In this document: in pieces, positions 6,929 through 14,037 of the stretch
Numbering within the stretch: position 1 is the first letter of the stretch
Layout: every line of letters starts with the position of its first letter
Assembly (NCBI GenBank): GCA_023667385.1
Contig: JAMPAE010000004.1
Span: forward strand, 1-32,872
Source: Ruminococcus sp.
GTDB lineage: Bacteria > Bacillota > Clostridia > Oscillospirales > Acutalibacteraceae
Direction of reading: 5' to 3'
DNA: 32,872 nt
Program-made: the position numbers and the translations under genes
The notes under the pieces: model-generated
Told to the model about the DNA's origin: nothing
Seen by the model: the letters and a program-made list of their open reading frames with translations, nothing else
The model's database searches: none

Positions 6929-6977
6929 CATTTGCCCTCATTAACAATACACAAGAAACCTAACCGCCAAAGCATAC

Positions 6978-7016
6978 AAGGTATATACAGCGCCAAATGT
7001 ATATACCTTATTTTTT
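6978..7016 (+). terminator. Terminator of the 6527 gene
   Basis: A perfect 12-bp stem AAGGTATATACA (6978-6989)/6998-7009 with loop GCGCCAAA, then A and six T. Confidence 0.9.
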
Positions 7017-7030
7017 GCCCTCATGAGGGC
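7017..7030. repeat. Element palindrome GCCCTCATGAGGGC, copy 2
   Basis: Full palindrome directly after the T-run of the preceding terminator. It forms the left border of the duplicated non-coding unit. Confidence 0.9.
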
Positions 7031-7253
7031 GTTATATAACTTTAAAGTAGGTTTTTGTGGGTGTTTTCTCTCTGTTCAATGCATTTTTCACGGCTTCGTC
7101 ACGGCTTCAATTTTCCTGCTTCGTTGTCATTTTCTCGGGCTTCGTTCGGGGTTCGTTTATTTTTACTCTGATACTTTAACCATTTAAACCGCGAAACAAG
7201 AAGCCGTCAATCGCATTTAATTTTGCTGTTCCTCGCGCGCGCGTGTAGAGATC
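7017..7253. repeat. Long non-coding direct repeat, unit A
   Basis: About 235 bp, similar along its length to 9022-9255. It contains several GCTTCG/CGGCTTC words and a 36-bp core (7183-7218) with TGCGAAAC-type sequence and AAGAAGCCGTCAATCGC that matches the other unit at 35 of 36 bases. No gene is seen in 6929-7280; this repeat and the terminator fill it. Confidence 0.85.
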
Positions 7254-7280
7254 AGGTTTTGTCAGGTTGTAATACAGCGT

Positions 7281-8189
7281 TTATTTCATTAAGTTACTCA
7301 TGCTCTCACGTACACTATCAAGCCGTTGCTTACGTTCAAGTTCCTTTTGTGCTATGTACTCGGTTGCTGACATACCTGTATTTTTAAAGCGCTCCATGCT
7401 GTAATGGTATGCGCTGCGGCTCTCATAGCATGAGTTATATAAATCTCTCATTTGCTTATTTTTCATGAGGGCATTTTTAGCTTTGCGCTCGGTTTCGCAT
7501 ACATATGACGATGTGCAACCGTTCATATCGGCTATTTGCGCCCTTGTCATGCGTTTAAAGTACCTTTTACGGATAATATCGCCCTGTGTATCAGGCAGAC
7601 TGTCAACACATTCATGCACGGTTTTGCGTATGTATTCAGCTTCGGAACGGTCACATATTTCATCTTCAATGTTCGCTTCATCGGCAAGTAGCTCTATATA
7701 ATCGCTATCGCCCTCATCATCTAAAGGCTTATCAAGTGAAAGCACGTCCATTGCTTGCATGGCTCGGAGTAAATTGTCAACCTGCGCTTTTGTCAGCCCC
7801 ATCAAAACCATGTAATCACGCCTTGTCGGCTCTTGTTCATATCTCTTGATGTATTCATATCTGACACGCTGAAGCTCTGAAACCTGTGAAAGTAAGTTCG
7901 GCGGTATATGTACGGAAGATTGACAGCTTGCACAATAACGGCTTAAACAGCTTGTGAGGACTTTTGTCAAATAAGTGCTAAACTTATATTCTTTTGATGT
8001 ATCAAAGCCATTTACGGCTTTCATGAGGGCGATATATCCCTCTTGCATGAGTTCGTCAAGCTCTGCATAGGCTGAAAACTTCTTAGCGTATTTTAATATA
8101 AGCCCTCTGTTTTGCTCGTAAAGCTGTTCGCAGTATTGATTATTACCCTGCTGTATTAAAGCCACTGATCGCTCATTTGTCATTGACAC
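7281..8189 (-). CDS. Element-encoded sigma-70 family RNA polymerase sigma factor
   Basis: 302 residues. Region 2 is at about 20-86 (YAELDELMQEGYIALMKAVNGFD, then KFSTYLTKVLTSCLSRY, the -10 recognition helix). A region 3-like helical part is at about 93-155 (VHIPPNLLSQVSEL and PTRRDYMVLMGLTKAQVDNLL). Region 4 is at about 190-245 (CVDSLPDTQGDIIRKRYFKRMTRAQIADMNGCTSSYV, a helix-turn-helix that reads -35 boxes). A charged C-terminal tail of about 55 residues follows. Start GTG at 8189 fits GAGGTG with a 7-base spacer; an ATG two codons on is possible. Mobile elements of Clostridia often carry such factors, which could redirect host polymerase to element genes. Two GCCCTCAT motifs lie inside this gene. 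Confidence 0.85.
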   Translation of the reverse strand: MSMTNERSVALIQQGNNQYCEQLYEQNRGLILKYAKKFSAYAELDELMQEGYIALMKAVNGFDTSKEYKFSTYLTKVLTSCLSRYCASCQSSVHIPPNLLSQVSELQRVRYEYIKRYEQEPTRRDYMVLMGLTKAQVDNLLRAMQAMDVLSLDKPLDDEGDSDYIELLADEANIEDEICDRSEAEYIRKTVHECVDSLPDTQGDIIRKRYFKRMTRAQIADMNGCTSSYVCETERKAKNALMKNKQMRDLYNSCYESRSAYHYSMERFKNTGMSATEYIAQKELERKQRLDSVRESMSNLMK

Positions 8190-8283
8190 ATTGACACACC
8201 TCGGTTATAATTATTTTGTCATGGGTAAGGTGGTCTGAGCAATCGGGCTGCTTTTTCTTTTGCCCTCATGGAGTATATGAACA

Positions 8284-9000
8284 TTATCCGGCAAGAAACT
8301 TATTTATAAAATATATCTGTCCTTTGCCTGTTACTTTCGGCGTTCTGCTTATAAACACCGAGCCGTCACGCTTTTCAATGGGTCTTTCTTTGATTTCAAA
8401 CAAGCCCATTTTCATGCTTCTTTGTGTCGGTAAATTCATCATATCACCGCTTCTTATCAGATAGCCGTTAGATTTGAGCCATTTAAACAAGCGGTTCTGT
8501 CCTATATCAATGCCGTTCTGTTGCATTAGCTTTGCAAGCTCACCGATAAGTATTGATGTTTCAGAGGTCGCAACAGCATTTGCGAAATCAATCTTAGGCT
8601 TATTCTCGGCAGCCTGTTTGAGTAAAGCAATATTCGTTTGTTTGAGGGCTTCTATGTTCTTGTCTGCCAACTTCAAAGCACGTGCCATAACTGCTTCGGG
8701 TGTGTTCCACTGATTTTCAACAGTAATGAAATACTGACGGAACATCTTGCCGTATTCGTTTCTTTGAAGCATACATATTTCTTTTGCCATGGATATGGTG
8801 AGCTGATGGTCTGTACTCGGTCTGCCACCTGTACTTTCGCTCAAAAATGAGCAAAAGTCCTTGCCTTCTTCAAAGCCATACTCGCACATTCTCGGAAACC
8901 AATCCTTGTATGCGGTTTTAACTCCTAGTGCTTCATGTAGTTCTCTACCGCTGACTGTTGGATTTTCCGAATCATAGTTTATTTTAATTAACTCTGTCAT
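8284..9000 (-). CDS. AntA/AntB-type antirepressor
   Basis: 238 residues. The N-terminal AntA/AntB domain is at residues 5-100 (PTVSGRELHEALGVKTAYKDWFPRM, GFEEGKDFCSFLSES, GGRPSTDHQLTISMAKEICML). The C-terminal ANT/KilA-C-like domain is at about 150-238 (GELAKLMQQNGIDIGQNRLFKWLKSNGYLI and PKVTGKGQIYFINKFL). Phage and element antirepressors of this kind bind or counteract a CI-like repressor and switch lytic or excision genes on. ATG at 9000 is chosen because AGGAGTG lies 10 bases upstream; a longer open frame reads into the non-coding repeat. It is co-oriented with the sigma gene downstream and probably belongs to the same control cassette. Confidence 0.9.
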   Translation of the reverse strand: MTELIKINYDSENPTVSGRELHEALGVKTAYKDWFPRMCEYGFEEGKDFCSFLSESTGGRPSTDHQLTISMAKEICMLQRNEYGKMFRQYFITVENQWNTPEAVMARALKLADKNIEALKQTNIALLKQAAENKPKIDFANAVATSETSILIGELAKLMQQNGIDIGQNRLFKWLKSNGYLIRSGDMMNLPTQRSMKMGLFEIKERPIEKRDGSVFISRTPKVTGKGQIYFINKFLAG

Positions 9001-9021
9001 TGTTATATCACTCCTGTTTCT

Positions 9022-9255
9022 GCCCATGAGGGCATAATATAGTTTTAAACTTGGTTTTTGTTGGCTTTTTCTCTCTGTTCGTTCTCTGTTCAATGCATTT
9101 TTCACGGCTTCAATTCTCTTGCTTCGCTCACGCTTCGTTGCCGTTTTTTTCGGGCTTCGCTCGGAGTTCGTTTGTTTTCTCGTCCTAATACTTTAGCCGT
9201 TTAAACTGCGAAACAAGAAGCCGTCAATCGCATTTGTTTTTTCTCATACGCGCGT
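9022..9255. repeat. Long non-coding direct repeat, unit B
   Basis: Similar to 7017-7253: it begins with a GCCCATGAGGGC element, then TTTTTCTCTCTGTTC, GCATTTTTCACGGCTTC, GCTTCG clusters and the 36-bp core at 9200-9235. Differences are short insertions and substitutions, so the duplication is not recent. Confidence 0.85.
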
Positions 9256-9465
9256 GTAAATGTTTTGTCGTACCCTCTCCCCGTTGCTGAGTTCTCCCCA
9301 AAATATGGGATATATGGGGTGTGGGGGCTTTTGCATATAAAGTTAATTTTGGATAAATAAAAGTGTCCTAAAATGGGCTTTTTCGCACGTTTTCGCTCTG
9401 TTTTCGGCGTAAAATCAATGCTTTTTACACGAAAATGAGGGCAAAATCACATATGAATAAAATCA

Positions 9466-9503
9466 AAATCAATTGACGGCTTCCTATTTCGTGATTTAAA
9501 CCG
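9466..9503 (-). repeat. Inverted, diverged third copy of the repeat core
   Basis: Reads on the minus strand as TTTAAATCACGAAATAGGAA followed by GCCGTCAATTG, clearly related to the core at 7183 and 9200 but in the opposite orientation. Confidence 0.65.
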
Positions 9504-9651
9504 TTGAAGCGGAGTACAAAAAAACTTTCATTTTAAAAAATTTTTGTGTATTTATTAGGGGCGTCGGTGGAGTTGAAAAAAGTTAAAATAAAAATTGAAT
9601 ATGGGGGGATATTTGCCCTCATGCGCTGATTATTTATCATCTAATCGGCTG

Positions 9652-9870
9652 TTATGCCCTCATATACAAGTGCTTTAATGCTTCTATAGCCATGCGCAGC
9701 GTTGAAATCTTAATATCTTTAACAAGCCCCATATGCGACCGAAGCCGCAGTTGTTTTTTATTCGGTTTTCTTATTTTCGGCAACGCCTGCGTGCGTTCTT
9801 CTGCTTGCTTTTCTTCTTCGGGTTTGGGTGTTTTGTATGCTTTTTTACGTGTGTATTGCGTTTTATGCAA
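9652..9870 (-). CDS. Possible small gene overlapping the 3' end of rep, or its shifted C-terminus
   Basis: An open frame of up to 72 residues, highly charged in the first half (TPKPEEEKQAEER) and helix-like in the second (VKDIKISTLRMAIEALKHLYMRA). It runs past the rep stop and ends in ATGAGGGCATAA, so its stop overlaps a copy of the element motif. The first codon would be TTG with no good ribosome site; an internal ATG near 9729 is an alternative. It may be a separate small protein or the true C-terminus of Rep if the Rep gene has a second shift. Weakly supported. Confidence 0.3.
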   Translation of the reverse strand: MHKTQYTRKKAYKTPKPEEEKQAEERTQALPKIRKPNKKQLRLRSHMGLVKDIKISTLRMAIEALKHLYMRA

Positions 9871-10591
9871 GTATATGACATATATTTTCTGCCGTACTCG
9901 TCAAAGCCTGTCCGAACGCTGTCGGCTATCAGGTCATAACCTTGCGGTGCTTCGGGTATATCGGGAAAGTCTGCGTCATCCTCAAACACTTCAATTTCAG
10001 GATAGGCGAGATTCTGAGAACAACTGTAACGCTTTTTAAGCACTGCGCCATAGTCCCGCAATGATTCTTTGCTTGCTTTCGTCATGTATTCGGCAAGTGC
10101 TGCGCCATAGTCGTTATCAATGCCGTATTTTTGAGGGTTTCCGAGCGTTTCAACATCAATATCGCCATACTTCCAGGACTGCAAAAGTCCATAACTTCCC
10201 GAATACGGTTGATTATTAAGTGATAATGTGCCCTGCCGTTTTCTTCACCCACGCCGACAACGTAAATATATTTATATTCGCAGCCGCTGTTTTTATATTT
10301 TGCCCTCATGCGCCTATTAAAGTTTGTTATATCTCTCATAGCTTCATCAGGTGTTTGCGGCGCTTCGCCCTCATAAGTCAGAGTTACGAATATGTCATGT
10401 TTTGTAAAGTTTGAGTTAATGCGCCATTTTAAATGCTCAATTGCGGAAAGTTCGTTGCACATACTTTGAGCGGCTGACGTTTCACGGCTTCGTTTCATTC
10501 TCGGTTCTACCTTTGCTTTTTCTTTTCGTTTTGTGTATTTCTTGTGATATTTAAACTCAATCGTGTTGATTGTCTTGTTTATGTATGACAT
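9771..10591 (-). pseudogene. rep: HUH-type rolling-circle replication initiator (Rep), frameshifted
   Basis: Two overlapping frames make one Rep. The first (from ATG 10591, ribosome site AAGGTAGGG) has motif 1 FVTLTYEG and the metal-binding HUH motif GRAHYHLIINRI, then runs out of homology at MDFC. The second picks up with SWKYGDIDVETLGNP, motif 3-like AALAEYMTKAS with the probable catalytic tyrosine, and LKKRYSCSQNLAYPEIEVF. The switch lies in a run of four T near 10185-10188; one more T, or a -1 slip, would join MDF to LQSWKYGD in one frame. The run is not a canonical slippery heptamer, so a mutation or a sequence error is more likely than programmed shifting. HUH enzymes nick one strand at an origin and stay covalently bound. 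If truly broken, the element may be unable to replicate on its own. Confidence 0.75.
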
Positions 10592-10653
10592 GACTATACC
10601 CTACCTTTTGCATGAATAAATAAGCAAGCGACCGCAAAAAGCCACTTGCATTC

Positions 10654-10667
10654 GCCCTCATGAGGGC
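10654..10667. repeat. Element palindrome GCCCTCATGAGGGC, copy 3
   Basis: Full palindrome one base after the stop codon of the excisionase-like gene, the same placement as copy 1. Confidence 0.9.
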
Positions 10668-10668
10668 A

Positions 10669-10896
10669 TTACATCCTCTTTTGCATTGCCCATTGTTCAA
10701 GAGCCGTTTTTAATACCTTTAGATTTTTACCAACTCTTATAGTCGGAAAATCCGCACGGTACATTATTTCACGTGCTGTGGGTATGGAGCAGCCTAAATA
10801 TTTAGCGAGTTCCTTTGTGCCGAGAAACACAATTGTTTCATCATGAGGGCGATACTCTTCAATATTTTCAATTTGTGCGGTGTTTTGATTATTCAT
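10669..10896 (-). CDS. xis: Excisionase-like / HTH_17 DNA-binding protein
   Basis: 75 residues. The core TKELAKYLGCSIPTAREIMYRADFPTIRVGKNLKVLKTALEQWAMQ is a winged MerR-like helix-turn-helix of the excisionase family, as in Tn916-type Xis and many element regulators. The ATG at 10896 is chosen because AAAGGAT lies 8 bases upstream; an earlier ATG at 10920 lacks a ribosome site and lies in an operator-like palindrome. Xis proteins bend attachment-site DNA and steer the integrase to excision. Here it is separated from the integrase by about 1.9 kb and transcribed the other way, so it could instead be a repressor-type regulator. Confidence 0.75.
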   Translation of the reverse strand: MNNQNTAQIENIEEYRPHDETIVFLGTKELAKYLGCSIPTAREIMYRADFPTIRVGKNLKVLKTALEQWAMQKRM

Positions 10897-10914
10897 GTTA
10901 ATTATCCTTTCTGT

Positions 10915-10964
10915 TTGCATAACACGCCGAAAGGTGGTATAATAGCCGTATCAGCGTGTTATGC
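10915..10964 (+). promoter_or_regulatory. Plus-strand promoter inside an 11-bp inverted repeat (operator)
   Basis: TTGCAT (10915-10920), 17 bp, TATAAT (10938-10943). GCATAACACGC (10917-10927) and its exact reverse complement (10954-10964) bracket the promoter, overlapping -35 and start site. It lies just upstream of xis, on the opposite strand. Confidence 0.65.
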
Positions 10965-11018
10965 TGGTGTTTAATTAGGTGTATTCAGCTTTTCCAGGGC
11001 AGGAGTACACCTTTTTTC
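10950..11018 (+). ncRNA. Candidate small RNA antisense to the xis leader
   Basis: From the promoter at 10915-10943 a transcript would start near 10950 and end at a hairpin AGGTGTA (10977-10983)/TACACCT (11006-11012) followed by TTTTTCTTTT. It contains no credible open frame and runs opposite to the xis and small HTH genes, so it would be complementary to any read-through mRNA from 11035 into xis. Confidence 0.45.
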
Positions 11019-11034
11019 TTTTGCCCTCATGGGC

Positions 11035-11211
11035 TTATTTTGCTTCTGCGAGTTCGTCAATGATTGCGAAAATCTTCGCTTTTTCATCTTCGGGCAGCTC
11101 GTGGCGCATTTTGCGGGTAAATGTCATATCACATACACCCAGTATGTCTGCAATCTTCCACAAGTAAACCCCTTTTTCTTTTGCCTTTGCTCTGATGTCT
11201 TTGTTTGCCAT
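11035..11211 (-). CDS. Small helix-turn-helix protein
   Basis: 58 residues: MANKDIRAKAKEKGVYLW, then KIADILGVCDMTFTRKMRHELPEDEKAKIFAIIDELA. The middle is a compact helix-turn-helix of the Cro/XRE-like type common in phages and integrative elements of Clostridia, where it is usually the only domain of a very short regulator. The ribosome site AAAGGAG lies 10 bases before ATG. The GCCC-ATGAGGGC motif overlaps the region right after the stop. A perfect palindrome at 11246-11276, just upstream, is a likely operator for it. A role as element repressor, the target of the antirepressor, is an inference. Confidence 0.75.
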   Translation of the reverse strand: MANKDIRAKAKEKGVYLWKIADILGVCDMTFTRKMRHELPEDEKAKIFAIIDELAEAK

Positions 11212-11235
11212 TTTAATAAACTCCTTTCATTTTTA

Positions 11236-11276
11236 TTGACAACACCAACAACACTATGATATAGTTAGTGTTGTTG
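11236..11276 (+). promoter_or_regulatory. Promoter of the DUF6076-like gene with an overlapping operator
   Basis: TTGACA (11236-11241), 18 bp, TATAGT (11260-11265). The perfect inverted repeat CAACAACACTA (11246-11256)/11266-11276 covers the spacer and -10 box, between two divergent genes, so a bound regulator would block this promoter. Confidence 0.7.
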
Positions 11277-11348
11277 ATTGTGTGCCTTATACTTAAACTT
11301 TAAATCACACAATCAAAAAAGTCAATTGTAAAATTGGTGGTAATTTCT

Positions 11349-12680
11349 ATGAAAAATAAAGAACACAACTATATTGACTATAGTGATGAGATTTTCAGTG
11401 ATGATGATTTAGTTGTTCAAGGTGGAACGCTGGATTGGGGTGTATATTACCGTCGCACAAATTGTAGCAAAAAGCATTTGCCAAAAAGTAATTTTTTATA
11501 TACTTGTGCTGGATTTCCAAATTTTGTGCCGTTCAGAATAAGTAAAAGAAAGCAACAAGATTTCATAAAGAATCATAAAAAAAGATATACGCGAAGCCAC
11601 ATTGAAACTGCATTCCCACTTGACAACTTGGAAACTGTACATATATATTGCAACTTGCAAAGAGAACCTACATTTGCTGGTGATTTTGATCTTGATGTTG
11701 ACCCATGTATTTTACTTGGAGATATATTAAACTATAATTTTGAAGTGAATAACTATATTGTTCCAGATAACAGACTCATTGCATGGTATGATGATAATGA
11801 AGAATTCCGACCATATAAAAGGTCGCTGCCGTTTGCACGAATAAAAACGGACAAAGACGAAAATTATTATAGAACTATATCAAGTGAAAACTTTACAACA
11901 AAAGATTTTTTAGACCGATTTCTTTGTAGTTGGAAAGAGTTTGATTACGAAGATTTCAAAATATTGTGTTTTATTTTTGATTATGTCGAACTTGTAACAA
12001 AAAAGACAAAATTTACTGATGAAATTAATTCATTTCAGATTTTTGATTTATTTGAAATGTTTGCTAATTCAAGCGAAATTAAAATTCCGACTTATCATTT
12101 AGAAACCATACCAACGGATTATATGCACTCTATTGGCTTTACTATCAAAGGGCAGCATATAACTAATTATAAATCGGTTTTTTATAATATGTTGGATGAA
12201 ATATATAACGATAAGCTTGAATCGTCAGCGAGTTATGAAGATGGTGACGAAAAAAATGAAACTTTATGCAAATATTATCAGCTCGATAGCTTATCGGAAT
12301 TAATGCTTGCATTGCTTTATGAAACAGTAAGAAATAATCGAATAATAAAGAAATGTGAGCAATGTGGAAAGTTGTTTTCGCCAAGCAAATCGGATAGTAA
12401 ATATTGCACGCGTGCTTATGATGGTAAATCTTGCAGCCAAATAGCTAAAGCTAAGAATCGAAAACCATTAGATGAAGTAGGCAAAAAGTACAATAGTAAG
12501 TGTACGAACTTATCTAATAAGATGAATAGAAAAAATATCACGGCGGCCGAAACAGAAGCATACAGAAAAACGCTATATACGTTAAGAGATGAGTACCCAG
12601 CAATGAAAAAGAAGTTAAAAAAAGGCGAAATAACAGAAATCCAACTTATAGAATGGCTTGACACTTTCGATAAGAAATAA
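11349..12680 (+). CDS. DUF6076-like protein with a C-terminal zinc finger
   Basis: 443 residues, AT-rich. The first 330 residues have no recognised enzyme motif; they are rich in aromatic and acidic residues. A zinc-ribbon-like motif follows: CEQCGKLFSPSKSDSKYC with a fourth Cys nearby (C336, C339, C353, C362), then a basic helical tail. The layout of long variable N-part, CxxC...C...C finger and basic helix resembles DUF6076 proteins found beside integrases in Clostridia elements. The ATG at 11349 is preferred with weak GGTGG upstream. It sits 84 bases before the integrase in the same direction and the pair probably forms an operon. Role unknown; DNA or RNA binding is likely from the finger. 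Confidence 0.65.
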   Translation: MKNKEHNYIDYSDEIFSDDDLVVQGGTLDWGVYYRRTNCSKKHLPKSNFLYTCAGFPNFVPFRISKRKQQDFIKNHKKRYTRSHIETAFPLDNLETVHIYCNLQREPTFAGDFDLDVDPCILLGDILNYNFEVNNYIVPDNRLIAWYDDNEEFRPYKRSLPFARIKTDKDENYYRTISSENFTTKDFLDRFLCSWKEFDYEDFKILCFIFDYVELVTKKTKFTDEINSFQIFDLFEMFANSSEIKIPTYHLETIPTDYMHSIGFTIKGQHITNYKSVFYNMLDEIYNDKLESSASYEDGDEKNETLCKYYQLDSLSELMLALLYETVRNNRIIKKCEQCGKLFSPSKSDSKYCTRAYDGKSCSQIAKAKNRKPLDEVGKKYNSKCTNLSNKMNRKNITAAETEAYRKTLYTLRDEYPAMKKKLKKGEITEIQLIEWLDTFDKK

Positions 12681-12764
12681 AACCATGAGGACAAGCAGAT
12701 ACGTAAGAGTGCAATATAAAAATGCCCTTATTTATGACTGATTAAAATAACAAGAGGTGAACCC

Positions 12765-13955
12765 ATGCCAAAGAAAAAAGCAAACGGCGAACATAGCATA
12801 TATTTTGACGAGAAGCGTAAAACATACGTAGGCCAGATTACATTAGGCTATGACGAGAACGGCAAAAGAAAGCGTAAAACCGTTTACGGAAAGACTAAGC
12901 ATGAAGTCCGGGAAAAGATAAAGCAAATAGAATACGGTATAGCTTCGGGCACATTCGTTGATAAAAGCGATATAACAATTTATCACCTTGCAAAGCAAAT
13001 GCTTGATGATAACTTGAACATGGGCTATATAAAAGAGTCTACCTATCACCGTACATATGAAACACTGAAAAGGTTGAAGCCGATATATAACACACCCTTG
13101 CAAAGCGCAATAGAAACGCAGATAAAGGACTTCTTGCTTAAAGAACAAAGCTATGCACAATCGACAATCAAGAAAGACTTCCAGCTGCTTAAACGTACAT
13201 TTGAAGAAGCTGTTGACCGTCACATTATTGCAAGCAATCCCATGGCAAAGATGAAAATGCCAAAGAGCAAAAAGCCGCAGGAAAAAGTAAGAGCCTTAAC
13301 CCTTGAAGAAGAGAAAAGACTCTTTGAAGTTCTGCAAAACGAAGATATTAACTACAGTCAGCAGATGTTATTATCAATGCTTACAGGCATGAGAATGGGA
13401 GAGATTAACGCCCTTGATGTTACGGACGTAAACTTTTTGTTTAATATCATATCTATCAAGCGTACCATGTCAAGAGGTGCAAAGGGCGAAGCTATTATAA
13501 GCAAAACCGCCAAAACAGCCGCAGGAGAGCGTAAAATACCTCTTACAGATGACACAAGGCAAATCCTTAGGGATTGTATCAAAGACCATAAAAGCGGCTT
13601 AATCTTCACGCATAACGGCAAGATGATAACCACAAATCAAGTTAACTCACAATATAGCCGAGTTTTGAAGAAGTACAATATACTTGATGAAGCGATTGAC
13701 GGCCGTGTTGACTTGCACTCACTCAGACATACATATGCAACGAGATGTATTGAGGCGGGTATGCAGCCTAAAGTCTTGCAACTGCTTTTAGGACACACCG
13801 ACATCACAATAACCATGAATACATACTGCGACGCATTTGACAGCTTCCGAGATGATAACATCTCAATGGCAACGGAATACATGAAAAAAGCAGGCTTAAC
13901 GCTGCACAATTTTGCTGACGAAAAAACAGCTTTAAGCAATGTGAAATACGGTTAA
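12765..13955 (+). CDS. int: Tyrosine integrase (Tn916/phage type)
   Basis: 396 residues. The N-terminal arm-binding domain (residues 10-60, YFDEKRKTYVGQITLGYDENGKRKRKTVYG) is of the AP2-like type; a SAM-like core-binding domain follows (70-160), then the catalytic domain with R210 (TGMRMGEINAL), K247 region, H318-x-x-R321 (LHSLRHTYATR), H344 (LLGHTDITIT) and nucleophile Y354 (MNTYCDAF). All catalytic residues are present, so it should be active. AGAGGTGAACCC precedes the ATG. It reads towards the right end, and its stop is 10 bases before the right arm-type repeats, the usual place. It would recombine the 21-bp core in tRNA-Leu. Confidence 0.95.
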   Translation: MPKKKANGEHSIYFDEKRKTYVGQITLGYDENGKRKRKTVYGKTKHEVREKIKQIEYGIASGTFVDKSDITIYHLAKQMLDDNLNMGYIKESTYHRTYETLKRLKPIYNTPLQSAIETQIKDFLLKEQSYAQSTIKKDFQLLKRTFEEAVDRHIIASNPMAKMKMPKSKKPQEKVRALTLEEEKRLFEVLQNEDINYSQQMLLSMLTGMRMGEINALDVTDVNFLFNIISIKRTMSRGAKGEAIISKTAKTAAGERKIPLTDDTRQILRDCIKDHKSGLIFTHNGKMITTNQVNSQYSRVLKKYNILDEAIDGRVDLHSLRHTYATRCIEAGMQPKVLQLLLGHTDITITMNTYCDAFDSFRDDNISMATEYMKKAGLTLHNFADEKTALSNVKYG

Positions 13956-13965
13956 ATTTAGTTGC

Positions 13966-13985
13966 GTGGCAACATGGTGGCAACA
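13966..13985. repeat. Right arm-type repeats, GTGGCAACA x2 with an 11-bp period
   Basis: GTGGCAACA at 13966-13974 and 13977-13985, in the same orientation and spacing as the left set. A further shared stretch near both ends reads ATAAA-ACTGGGG (4085-4097 and 14005-14017). Confidence 0.65.
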
Positions 13986-14037
13986 ATTGAAGCCGAGAAA
14001 CCGTATAAACACTGGGGCTGTGGGGTATCGTGTCCTA

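Larger units (their letters stand above)
9001..9651. other. 650-bp non-coding repeat-rich region, candidate replication or transfer origin
   Basis: No convincing gene on either strand. It holds unit B of the long direct repeat, an inverted copy of its core (9466-9503), GCCCTCAT motifs at 9026, 9435 and 9615, a G-rich patch near 9308-9330 and very AT-rich stretches near 9520-9600. Its place between the antirepressor and the HUH Rep gene, with direct and inverted repeats and AT-rich DNA, makes it the best candidate for an origin. No nick site could be identified. Confidence 0.4.

Noticed and set aside
9300..9335. G-rich stretch as a G-quadruplex
   Set aside because: Only three clear runs of three or more G are present in the short window, one too few for a standard quadruplex.
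12681..12764. 18-residue open frame between the DUF6076-like and integrase genes
   Set aside because: It has no ribosome site and is too short to support. Only two near-copies of the element motif are notable here.
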